This document shows, piece after piece, positions 11,570-22,600 of a stretch of DNA of 64,000 nt. A model generated the notes under the pieces. That model saw nothing but the letters and a program-made list of their open reading frames with translations. It made no database searches and was not told where the DNA came from. The position numbers and the translations under genes were made by a program. The DNA lies in the NCBI GenBank assembly GCA_028015205.1, contig CM051511.1, forward strand, positions 3,596,001 through 3,660,000, given 5' to 3'. Position 1 is the first letter of the stretch. Each line of letters opens with the position of its first letter. Origin of the DNA: Mytilisepta virgata (taxonomy: Eukaryota; Mollusca; Bivalvia; Mytilida; Mytilidae).

Positions 11570-12817
11570 ATGAATATTTTATGCCTAATAATTTCAACTT
11601 GTCAATCGTTGTATTAAATTCAGTTCTAGTTTGCCAGCCCGAAAGGGCGATATGATTATCAATAAAACATTTCGGTATCTTGGATCTTTTCCATAGGCTC
11701 GTCTCCCTGAAAAAATTTAATCCCCCATTTTATTTTCAAATGACCCCAAAAGAGTTGTCTAAATACATGAAATAAGTGTCCCCCCCACAAATAATGCTGA
11801 CAATCCATGAATCAAAAAAATAACATATAATACCCCCCCCCGCCCGGATAATTTGCAATATATTGAAACAAAAATTAATTCATGACATTTTCATAATTAT
11901 TTCAACGTTTTATTGATAGAATATCAAATTACGGTGATTGAAATATTTTTTCTCCAACTGATATAAATAAATGTGGGGGTTGCGTTTAAATTGACAGAAC
12001 GATGATTCAAATACTGCCCAGATATCTGCGGTATTATTATTTTTCAAGTTAATTTTAACATTGCACGGGAGATAACCCACGCCTGCGCATCTCCCTCATT
12101 CATATAATGTTAAATTTCCTCATTATTATCTTTAATTTTATAATTCGTTGTATAATATTAATTCCTTAGTTTGTTTGTTTAATTCAAATCAATTACACAC
12201 GAGTATAGCTGCAAAATCCGCTCTGAAATTTTAAATCTCTTTTATATACAGTCATGTATATCCAATTGATATTAGTTCGGATCATATTTTCAACAATAGT
12301 TGCATATTTATAAAACAATGGCGTAATTATACACATACGTCAAACGAGAACTGTTTTATTGTATCATATTCTCCAAATTTTGAAATTACTCAGAATTTTG
12401 TAAAAAATCAACCATAACCAATTGTTATGAAAAGAGTCCTTGATTGAAACATTTGAATTGACTCCGCTAAATACTATTTGATTGCTGGCAATACACATAA
12501 TATTAGCTCAAACTTGCCCTTTTCACTAAATTTTTGAGTGTACATTTTCAAATTCCTTCCTTGACCGCCCTCCTCTCCTCCATTCCAGGTGAACGGTTCA
12601 GGCTTAGAGTATTCGAAATTCCCATGTTTATCATGTTTATATATAATAAAATTAACATGCTCTCCACCATCTGACAAGAGTTTTCTCTCTTACTGCATTT
12701 TAATCTAGAGAGCACTGATAAGACACGGATACCCTGTCCTCCTGTACATAGAATTCCCATCTATTTTTTTTTATCACTGATATGTCTCAATAGGTTTCTG
12801 AGAAATGAACCGAAACG
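11570..12817. other. intergenic, no gene seen
   Basis: AT-rich with C-rich homopolymer patches near 11725-11845. Minus-strand frames at 12474-12760 overlap in two registers and show no domain or splice signal, so they are not called. Confidence 0.4.
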
Positions 12818-12828
12818 CAAAAACTTAA

Positions 12829-13090
12829 TTGGGCCTCGGTGGCCGAGTTGTTTAGGTAAAACGTTCGTCATGACTACAAATGATAGCCAGCCTGCCAACA
12901 CCGAGGTTGTGAATTCGAATCTCACTTGTGGCGGGGTGTATTCGACCCCGATCTTAATTCACAAAGATTACCAATTTTCCTACCGAAGGTCGGTGGTTAT
13001 CTCCAAGTACTCCGGCTTCCTCCAAAATAAATCTGTCCGCCGCGAAATAACCAGATGTGCTGAAATCGGCGTGAACCCCAACTAAACAAA
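12829..13090 (+). repeat. tRNA-derived SINE with 11 bp target duplication
   Basis: A full-length copy. The 5' head has A-box-like TGGCCGAGTTG and B-box-like GTTCGAATCTC; the tail ends in CCCAACTAAACAAACAAA. The direct repeat CAAAAACTTAA occurs at 12818-12828 and 13091-13101 and marks the insertion. The head resembles a tRNA but cannot be a functional tRNA gene. Confidence 0.9.
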
Positions 13091-13101
13091 CAAAAACTTA
13101 A

Positions 13102-14967
13102 CCTCAATATCACTTTATGAGACAGTTTTAACACAAATTTGCCAAATTAACGTCTTGAACACGAATGACACTTAGAACCAAAACGAATTTCTTGCTGTAA
13201 ATGGTTTATATATCTATATTCTTTTGCCGGTATTGAACAAATAATAATGAAAATATAAAGCAAATCACAGAAATTTTTCATAAGCTCAAATAAGCTCAAA
13301 TAAACTGGATGTCTTAAAGTAACGATGACATAATCTTATCATATTAATCATATTTCTCATCGAGAAGAAAAATTGTCTTCTTAAGCAAAAAGGCAGTTTG
13401 AGCAGAATTAACAAAGCCTGCATGGTATCCAATAAGCAGTAAATATCAAGTGTACATTACTTGCATACATGTTTCAAAGGCATACCAAATTGCATGTAAC
13501 AAGTGGTGAAGTTTAATTAATTATCATGATTATGACACCATGGCTTTTAAAAGTTAACATATTTAATGAAACGATCGCTTGCGCGAGTTTCTTTAAATGT
13601 TTTAACGAGTAAACCATGGTATAAATGACTTGTGACAGAAATGAAACTGATTGACATGTTTCCTTTTTACCTTTGAACTTTCAACTAGCCAATGAGGTGA
13701 GTTATTTTCAGTGTATTTTGAAGGCTAAATCGAAAGGCATTGTGTAAAATGTAGAGTAGAGCCTGGGGTTAGTTGTTTGAAGTGCAGTTTGTAACATGGA
13801 AATCTTAATATTTGTAATGAAAAAAAATATGGTCCAAGTGTTTAAAATTGTTGAATTTACATTGTATTTATTACAATATAAACATCATTTAAGGCTTGAC
13901 GCAATAAAAAAAACTGTTCCCAAATGATACAAAGAAATACGTATCATCTAAACTTACAAGAAAACCATTAACAACAATATTCTGTTGCTGACCCGATGTA
14001 ATGATTATAATAATGCACTTACATGCACGAGGGTTAGAATTCCCATCAAGATTGAATATTCGGACATACTAATTAACATTACTTGCTATTTATAAGGCAA
14101 GTATTTTGACATTTACAAAACTTTCAAAATGAAATTAAAAATTATTACTTTTTAATAAACATACTGATGAAGGAATCTTTACCACCTGTAAATGATACCT
14201 AACCCAGTACCGGTACGTTGACATATTTGATATCAGCTGTACAATATGGAATTCATAGTTGGCATATTGTAAAATAGTTATCAAGATGAAACAGTTCAAC
14301 CATATCATCTCACCTTTTTTCACGGGCTTATTAAAAATGTTACGGATGTGGCCAACATTTTGGACAAAGACAAAGGGTTCCACCACATGATTTGTTTTTA
14401 AAACGTTTTGACAATTGCACATATACTAGCCCAAAAACAAAACAGATTAACAAGTCCCTACAACTTCAAAATACATATTTTCATCTCAACAAAGACCATG
14501 CCAGGCGAATATGCCCTTATTTTGAAATGAGGAATGTTGTGATACATACTGAAGTAAAAATCAGCTTTCACCCAAACTTATTAACCTTTTAGAGGAAACT
14601 AGAATACCATTTGACTGTGTAATTTTATAACTGGTTGGTCATATTACAGTCACATCTGATTTATCATATTTTCTATTTTGATATGTACTTAGATTGTACG
14701 TTCCAAGTATAATGTATTTATTTCAGTACTTTATTCCTTTTTCTTTAAATTTTATTTGATTTGTCTGCATTATTTTTTTAAATCTGTAAACATTTTAATG
14801 GTAAAATGTCTGAAAAGTAAAGTATATGATTTTTTTTTTAAACAATCACGAGAATTTCTGATGCCGGGAAATTGCTTTTCTTCTTTTTTAATTTTTTCAA
14901 GATAAATGAAACAGACTATAGTTTTGATACTATTATGTAATGTCCTATACTTAAATTCTTAATTCAA
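13102..14967. other. intergenic, no gene seen
   Basis: Unremarkable AT-rich sequence. A donor-like GAGGTGAGT at about 13693 follows an ATG, but the splice phase does not fit the first placed ATPase exon, so it is not called. Confidence 0.4.
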
Positions 14968-14976
14968 TTTTAGTAT

Positions 14977-15496
14977 TAGACTTGCTACAAGTTCCTCTCT
15001 AATTAATTAGTATTTTAATATAACAGTCTATATCATCTGCTGTCTATAATGATAACAATTCTTTATTAAATAATACGATTAAAACAGCCCTAATACTATC
15101 AAAACGGCATCATTGTCACATCATTGTCAGTCCGTATTGGAAATATTGGCCCTATATTCACATTTGATGTAATACAGCATTCAGAACAAGTCTGTATTGA
15201 AAAAGTTGGATTATTTAATAAAAGTGTTATGAACTGGCTGTTTCTGTATTGGCACTGGTATAGATTCTCGGTCAGCTGTATTGCCCTACGGGTCTCGAGG
15301 CCAATACAGCAAACCTTGAATCTATACCAGTGCCAATACAGAAACAGCCAGTTAATAACACTATAATACTGACTGCTGCTCCGCATCCGCAGCAGTCAGT
15401 ATAGAATTGTTATCATTATAGACAGCAGATGATATAGACTGTTATATTAAAATACTACTTAATTAATTAATTAGAGAGGGACTTGTAGCAAGTCTA
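14977..15496. mobile_element. 520 bp foldback transposon, 9 bp target duplication
   Basis: The outer arms (about 14977-15063 and 15402-15496) are long near-perfect inverted repeats beginning TAGACTTGCTACAAGT. A second inverted pair lies inside (about 15225-15285 against 15299-15362), and a third hairpin CTGACTGCTGC/GCAGCAGTCAG sits at 15367-15400. TTTTAGTAT flanks both ends (14968-14976 and 15497-15505). Long terminal arms plus a 9 bp duplication fit Mutator-like elements; that family call is inference. Frames inside are shadows of the inverted repeats. Confidence 0.85.
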
Positions 15497-15509
15497 TTTT
15501 AGTATTTAT

Positions 15510-18009
15510 CTGCTAACTTTAGAATTTCCCGCAATTTCTCGAGTTTCTCGGGCTTTTTGTATCTAAGAATAAAGACAACCTTACACTTCCGTTGGTTAAT
15601 GATCTCTGCTGGTGTGATGTTGACGTCTACAGAACTGCTACAAAAAATGTAAAATAATCTTTTCTCGCTGTCAAGACAAGGAAGATGACACCAACTATAC
15701 CGTAAAATGAATAGTAAGAGAAATTAAGTATTCGGTAATCATACAAAATATAAAATAATCTTATATCGTTGTCAAGTCTCAAGACCAGGATTCAGGAAAG
15801 ATGACAGTAACTGAGTAAGAGAAATTTAGAATTCGGTATTCATAGGCAAAGAGATGCTGTGTTGTAGTCATGAAGTTTTGTCAGACACAGAATAGTCAAT
15901 GATCAGAGCGTGGTTTATACAACACTTAACAGGACCTTCATTTACTTTTGGGGTCCCATCCCAGCCGTATTCTTTACTGACTTGAAGTTTTAACCCTTTC
16001 CTAAGCTAACCTTAAAACCAAACCCTAACTGTTAACAGGGCAATTGAATTTGGACGTATTTCCCTATGTCCTTTTCACCATGCAAAGTTCTGTAGAAAAC
16101 TGGCATGTCACAAGCATTAATGGAGAATTACACGAAGTTGCCACCAACATAACTATGTTTTGAACCTATATTATCAAGATATGACCTGAATTAAGTTTTC
16201 AGGATTTGATAAATGTAGAAAAACTTGAGCTTTTCAACAGAACCCCCCCCCCCCCCCCCCCCTTTTATGATTACTATAAAAGTATTATTGGGTTTGCTGC
16301 AGATAGATTATTTAAAATATCAGCTGCTCATCACAATATGTCCAACCTTGTCAGTTTTGGGTTGTTCACTATGTTCATTTGCCAAAACAGGCTTCATAAT
16401 GTCTTGCAGCTGACAAGTTACCATATTTATATAAAAAAAAACCTGAGAATCTATGCCAATAAGATGAGGGACATGTGGAAAAAAGAACAAAATGTAAGAT
16501 TTCAAACATGAGTTATTTTGAATCATGTCTGATAAGGTGTTTGTGGCTAGACAGTTAACCCTTTTACCGACGAGTCTGTGGTTTACTGGGATTCCTGATT
16601 CAACTCTCTGACAAAGAGTCCCGGTTTATCAGGATTATCATTCAAGAGTTATCTTTCTTATATTTGATACTCGGATAAAGATAAACAATGACACATGTTT
16701 TACAAAAAACTGTGTGAAAAAAGACCAAAATTTGAGGATTTTATGGTATTTTGAAGTTAAGAAAATGAATTTTAGAAATTTTTTGTCAAGATTGGATGAC
16801 AGGAAAGTATGTATTTCATATCAAATGTGTCGAATTTGTCAAAATAGATTGGAATCAACACCATTGATTGGAACTTTATTTCTATCATTTTTAATGACAA
16901 AAGGGCATATTTAGAGCTATTTTAATAACATTTGAATAATTTCAACATATCCAGCAGTGGAAACCCCTGTTTGCTGCTGAATCTTTGCATTTTAATTTAA
17001 AAACGACAAAGATCGCAAACAGAACATATAACAATAGTATTCAAATAAAGAATAAATGGCCTGAAATTTCATGCTCTTAAACATTAACAAAGAAGTAGCC
17101 ACTGAAGTCTTCTATCTTGTCAGGGAAACCATCGTGCAAGGGTTACTTCAGGTGGGGAGCCCATCAGTGAAAGTGTGAAGTAATTTTATTTGAAGGCAGC
17201 TATTCACATGTAAAATGATCAATTTGACGCTTTATGGATTTTGATAGTGCCCAGGATACAGGCTTGCCTCACAGATTGGGTAAATCACATTAAGGCAACT
17301 TGGGTAAATGAGGAGTTTATCAGGTGTCATAATTTTAAGCAATTGAATTGAAAGCAATTTACTTTAAAAAAAAAATTCGTAAATGAAACTGACACAAGTC
17401 TGAAGTATCTACTTGTATACTGAAAACTGAAGTTTTGGGAAGGGATATATATTAGGATCAAGTTTTCTGTCTGTCTGTCTGTGCAAATGGTGTCCTGTTC
17501 ATAACAATATAATGATTTGAAAAAAATTGATACTTTTGATATTGTTGACCAACACCACAGGGTTGTGTCATGAATAACGTTAAAAAGGTAATAAATATAG
17601 TTTAATTTGCATTTCCCATATCCAAATAAACGTCTGGCTCAAACTTTTTATTCTTTCCACAAAGTTTATTGGAATGTAGGAATCATCCAGTCTATCAGTT
17701 TGTCCTTGAATCATGTAAACACAATTCCTACTATACTGTCAGATGAGATTTAATGAAACTTCACATAAAGGTATTATGCCAAATGCGGATCAGACAGAAT
17801 ATGTGAGATTCCGTTCCAATGTCTGTCAAATTATACAGAAGCATTTATATGAATCATCACAGGAATTGTAAGCATAATTCCAATGAAAAATTGGTATTGA
17901 TGTTTATACATATAACTATACCCAGCATAAAGTTATACATGAAGCAAAATAATTTCTGACGTCTTCAAGGGGAGATAATTTAACTTAAGCATTCATCATT
18001 TGGTATTGA
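15510..18009. other. non-coding stretch upstream of ATPase exons
   Basis: Expected to contain the ATPase promoter and first exon(s), but no ATG exon ending in the needed phase could be recognised. A C homopolymer lies at about 16244-16262 and a (TCTG)n run near 17464-17483. Confidence 0.4.
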
Positions 18010-18022
18010 TCTAAGTGCAACT

Positions 18023-18290
18023 GGGGCCTCAGTGGCCGAGTGGTCTAGGTAGTTCGTCATGGCTACTAATGATCACTAGCCTGTCAACACTGAGGTTGTG
18101 AGTTCGAATCTCACCTGTGGCAGGGTGATTTCGACACTGATCTAACTTGACAAGGATTGCCAATTTTCCTACCGAAGGTCGTGGTTCTCTCCGGGTACTC
18201 CGGCTTCCTCCACTAATAAAAACTGGCTGCCGCGAAATAGCCAAGTGTGCTGAAAACGGTGTAAAACTCCAGCTAAACAAAACTAAGCAG
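18023..18290 (+). repeat. tRNA-derived SINE with 13 bp target duplication
   Basis: Full-length copy starting GGGGCCTCAGTGGCCGAGTGG, with B-box GTTCGAATCTC and tail CCAGCTAAACAAAACTAA. TCTAAGTGCAACT flanks it at 18010-18022 and 18291-18303. The minus-strand frame at 18029-18301 is the antisense shadow of this SINE. Confidence 0.9.
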
Positions 18291-18969
18291 TCTAAGTGCA
18301 ACTCCTTACAAACAGTGAAATAGATATTATATGTATAAGAATTCAGGGTTTTTGGTCAGATTTCAATTTAATGAGTCCTGAATCAATATTCCCAAATATT
18401 GGCAAATCCCACAGTTAAAAGGATACTGGTTGAAGGAAATTGTATACTTGTAACATGTATAATTCTAAGCCAGATATTATCTGAGAATTATACATGTATG
18501 TCACTGCATTAAATGGAAAATTGACGAACTAAATTCTGCAAATTTTTTATGCTTTTTTATAACTGATGCTTTCTTGTGACATTTCTTATTCATACTAATT
18601 GATGGTCTATAAATGTACATGTATATTTTAACATGAATCTGACAGTTTTGAATAATCATCCAGTGTTACATCAACTATCTAGGAAGTAAAAATTATGACA
18701 CTGGTAAATTTTAATTTGTAAAGCCAAAAGATAACAGTACCCAAGTACTGCAGTTTTTGACAGTAATGACTGAATAATATCAATTTATAATATTTCATTA
18801 AAAAGGTTATCTGATTCTTGAAAGGAACTGTCATTATTCCTGAATTAACTTTTTGTTATTAGAGATACCCACATCTGTGACAATATATTGATCAACTGTA
18901 TGACATAAAAGATATGTAACATGACAAAAAATCATTAAAGTACATGTATAGCACTAAAAACCAATAAAA

Positions 18970-19205
18970 ATTGATGACTCCAGATTTTTTTTAAAGTTCA
19001 TTTTTATGCAAAACTAAACATCAAAGAACAGAGAAAAAAAAACAGTAAAAATTAATGATTCCAGAATTTAAAAAAAAATTGTTTATTATTATGCAAAACT
19101 AAACATCAAAGAATAGAGATTGAACCAAAAATTGATTATTCCAGAATTTTTTTTTAAAGTTTATTTTTATGCGAAACTAAACATCAAAGAATAGAGATTG
19201 AACCT
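18970..19205 (+). repeat. tandem repeat, three ~80 bp units
   Basis: AAACTAAACATCAAAGAA recurs at about 19011, 19096 and 19174 with T-rich and CCAGA-containing spacers, giving unit lengths of about 85 and 78. Confidence 0.75.
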
Positions 19206-19329
19206 AAAGATAATAATAGGATGCTGAAATTTAGATGTTTTAATTTAAAACCCAACATTAGTTTGAAAATAGACATCTATTTGATTATTTACATCATAGA
19301 CAATTTCATAGTTTTGTCTTTCTATGGGT

Positions 19330-19552
19330 TAGTGTCTGTGTATAACAAAATGTAGGAAAAAACATGTATACTGCTTAATATCAGTTAGAGTCTGTATACA
19401 AAATGTGAAATAACTCATGTGTACTGCTTAATATGACTTTAGTGTGTACAAAAATGTGAAATAACTCTTTATCCATATATTGCTTAATAATATGGTTAGA
19501 GTTTGTATACAAAATATAAAATAACCCATTTGTAATGCTTACTATATTTTAG
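19330..19552 (+). repeat. tandem repeat, four ~55 bp units ending at a splice acceptor
   Basis: TGCTTAATAT-type segments recur at about 19371, 19424, 19480 and 19535, each separated by GTATACAAAATGTGAAATAA-like sequence. The last unit supplies the TTTTAG 3' splice site of the ATPase exon that begins at 19553. Confidence 0.75.
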
Positions 19553-19638
19553 GAAATAACAGACGTAGTGAGAGACTTATATTTGACCAATTATTGGCTA
19601 ACAAAACTATCTTAAATGAAGGCACAGATGATGAATTG
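19553..19638 (+). CDS. ATP13A3: ATPase exon a (cytosolic N-terminus)
   Basis: Acceptor TTTTAG, donor GTGAGT. It opens with two bases of a split codon, then reads [17 protein letters not shown] and ends DDEL. Hydrophilic; joins in phase 0 to [10 protein letters not shown]. There is no Met and an in-frame stop at 19522-19524, so an upstream exon must supply the start. Confidence 0.8.
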
Positions 19639-22600
19639 GTGAGTAATTGTATACTGTGTGTTGCACATACATTTATACAATAATAACAACAAAAAACGCT
19701 TTATTGTCAGTCATGGCACTCACAAAGAGCAGTTTTCAATTACAACATTAATTCAAATATTTACATTGATTATTAAATGAGTTGGTTGATAATATTAATT
19801 TAATGAAGAAAAAAAAGCAATATGTAATTGATGTCTTGATTATTAGTAAGAACCTGGTGCCGTTCTACTGTTCTAATAAGGCCTGCCTACCATCATTTTT
19901 TGCGCCTACCCTAAAGATTTTTTGGACATTTTTCAATAAGCACTATTTAAGTCAGAATATCTCTACCGTACACTCTATGTGTATGTTAAAAAAAAATTGT
20001 GAAAATAAAAAATCTTTACATAGCTACCCTATTTTTATCTTGATGTACATGTATCAGGAACCACACTTATTTATTTACTTGGCTTATGAAGTGATATGAT
20101 GAATCGTGTACATTAATGATAAGATATGTCCTAAAAGTCATCATGGTTCAAACTTTAGAAAAAATACTTTTACCTATTCATTATATCATATTCACATATT
20201 GTACACAAAAATCAATGTAATGCGCGTGAAAGCATCTCTTGAAAAATTTGAGGTATTTCAGTATATAAATTACAATGCAATTAGTGATGAAATTTGAATA
20301 TCTAAAATCTACAAGTGACTGAAAATCCAGTCTAATTAAAATTAGATATTTGCACTTTCTCCTTCTTTTCATTGTGTTGTTTTTATGTCATGCAGCATAA
20401 AAATAACTAAATGAAAATAAGGATAAAGTGCAGAGATTTAATCAGATTGTTGAATAACACATTAAATCTTAAATGCTCATAGATGTTTGTATAGTAATGT
20501 TGTTGGCGATAGTTTTTGTTACATCACTTCTTAGAGTGAAATATGAATTTTCTGTTGATTAGTGAATTATTGGATATTTTATGATGTTCAATGTTCAAAG
20601 AAAAGAACTGATATGACTAAAGGAAAAAAGAGGTAGAGAAACACTTTTTACTTTTATTTTAGGGGATTTTTTAAGATTCATATTCGTCAGTATCTGTTGT
20701 TGTAATGTCCTTGACAAATTACATAAAAAAAAATTTATAAACATTCTTCACAAATTTTATTTTCAGAAATGTTATGGTTATAAGTTCAGTAGATGGAGGG
20801 CAGTACTTTTCTCCCTGTTGGTGATAGTAACAGGGGGATTTATTTTGTTGTTGATGTCATGGAAACCACAACTAAAATGTTATTTACGACAACAGAAATG
20901 TTCTTTACAGTCTGCAGAGAATATATTAGTAGAGGTAATGTCTTGCATATGTTTAAGATAGTAATCCATGTCCAAACCAGGCATTAAAAAAATAGAATTC
21001 ATAGATTTCAAGGTGGTGTAAAAATTGCTGTTTTGCATATTTGAATTTTCATTTTCCACAATAATAACACAATATAATTTAATCATTTTGTCCAATTTCT
21101 TGTTCACTGAACCCACAAGAACCAAGTATTAAGATGTAAGACTAAAGTGATAAAGACGTAACATATAGAATAGAGAATGGAAACCGGGAATGTGTCATGT
21201 TTAGTTTATAAAGTTCAAATTAACACTGTCAAAATAAACAGTGAAATTATTTATTAAAACATTAGTGATTAAATTCAGAGTTATCTCCCATTATCTAAAT
21301 ACATGTACTGTAAATTCAGAAATTAATGCAGAATCTCTTTCTGTTTGCCTTCTTCAGTGATGCTGCTTTGCGGCTAGAAATACAACATGCACAAAAATAA
21401 AGCTGTAGGAACAGTTTCATGTTTTTTTCTTTCTTACATATATATATTTGAAATGTGTTTCTCTTTTCAGGATGCTTTTCATAACTTTTATGTGTGTGAA
21501 ATAAAAACCATAAACTTTACTGCTGGAATGTAAGTATCAACTATAGTTTGATAAGATCAACGTTTACAATTTTCAAATCCTATTTTAGCTCACCTGACCA
21601 AAAGGGTCAAGTGAGCTTTTCTCATCACTTTGCATCTGTCGTTGTGTGTCATCGGTTAACTTTTATAAAAATCTTCTCCTCTGAAACTACTGGGCCAAAT
21701 AGAACCAAACTTGGCCACAAGCATCATTAGGATATCTAGTTTAAAAAATTTGTCCGATGACCCCGCATGCCCACCAACATGGCCGACATGGCTAAAAATA
21801 GAACATAGGGGGTAAAATGCAGTTTTTATACGACCGCAAAATTTTTGCGGTCGTATATTGGTATGATGTTGGCGTCGTTGTCGTCGTCGTCGTCGTCCGT
21901 CGTCTGCGTCGTCGTCCGAAGACATTTGGTTTTCGCACTATAACTTTAGTATAAGTTAATAGAAATCTAAGAAATTTAAACACAAGGTTTATGACCACAA
22001 AAGGAAGGTTGGGATTGATTTTGGGAGTTTTGGTCCCAACAGTTTAAGAATCAGGGGCCAAAAAAGGGCCCAATATGCATTTTTCCTGGTTTTCACACAA
22101 TAACTCTAGTATAAGTAAATAGAAATCTATGAAATTTTAACACAAGGTTTATGACCACAAAAGGAAGGTTGGGATTGTTTTTGGGAGTTTTGGTCCCAAC
22201 AGTTTAGGAATTAGGGGCTAAAAAAGGGCCCAAATAAGCATTTTTCTTGGTTTTTGCACAATAACTTTAGTATAAGTAAATAGAAATCTATGAAATTTAA
22301 ACACAAGGTTTATGACCACAAAAGGAAGGTTGGGATTGATTTTTGGAGTTTTGGTCCCAACAGTTTAGGAATTAGGGGCCAAAAGGGTCCAAAATTAAAC
22401 TTTGTTTGATTTCATTGAAAATTTAACGATTGGGGTTCTTTGATATGCCGAATCTAACCGTGCATTTAGATTCTTAATTTTTGGTCCCGTTTTCAAATTG
22501 GTCTACATTAAGGTCCAAAGGGTCCAAAATTAAACTTAGTTTGATTTTAACAAAAATTGAATTCTTGGGGTTCTTTGATATGCTGAATCTAAACATGTAC

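Noticed and set aside
12829..13090. Possible tRNA gene
   Set aside because: A and B boxes are present but no intact cloverleaf follows, and the segment has a SINE body, tail and target duplication.
13660..13705. ATG followed by GAG|GTGAGT as first ATPase exon
   Set aside because: The exon would end in the wrong phase for the exon beginning at 19553 and gives a stop at the junction.
15099..15386. Two similar 80-95 residue frames on opposite strands
   Set aside because: Both arise from the inverted repeats of the foldback element, which explains their near-identical peptides.
16206..16511. 101-residue frame with a poly-proline start
   Set aside because: The prolines come from a C homopolymer; no domain, splice signal or conservation clue.
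18029..18301. 90-residue minus-strand frame with [10 protein letters not shown]
   Set aside because: Antisense reading of a SINE head and body; the same peptide turns up wherever this SINE occurs.
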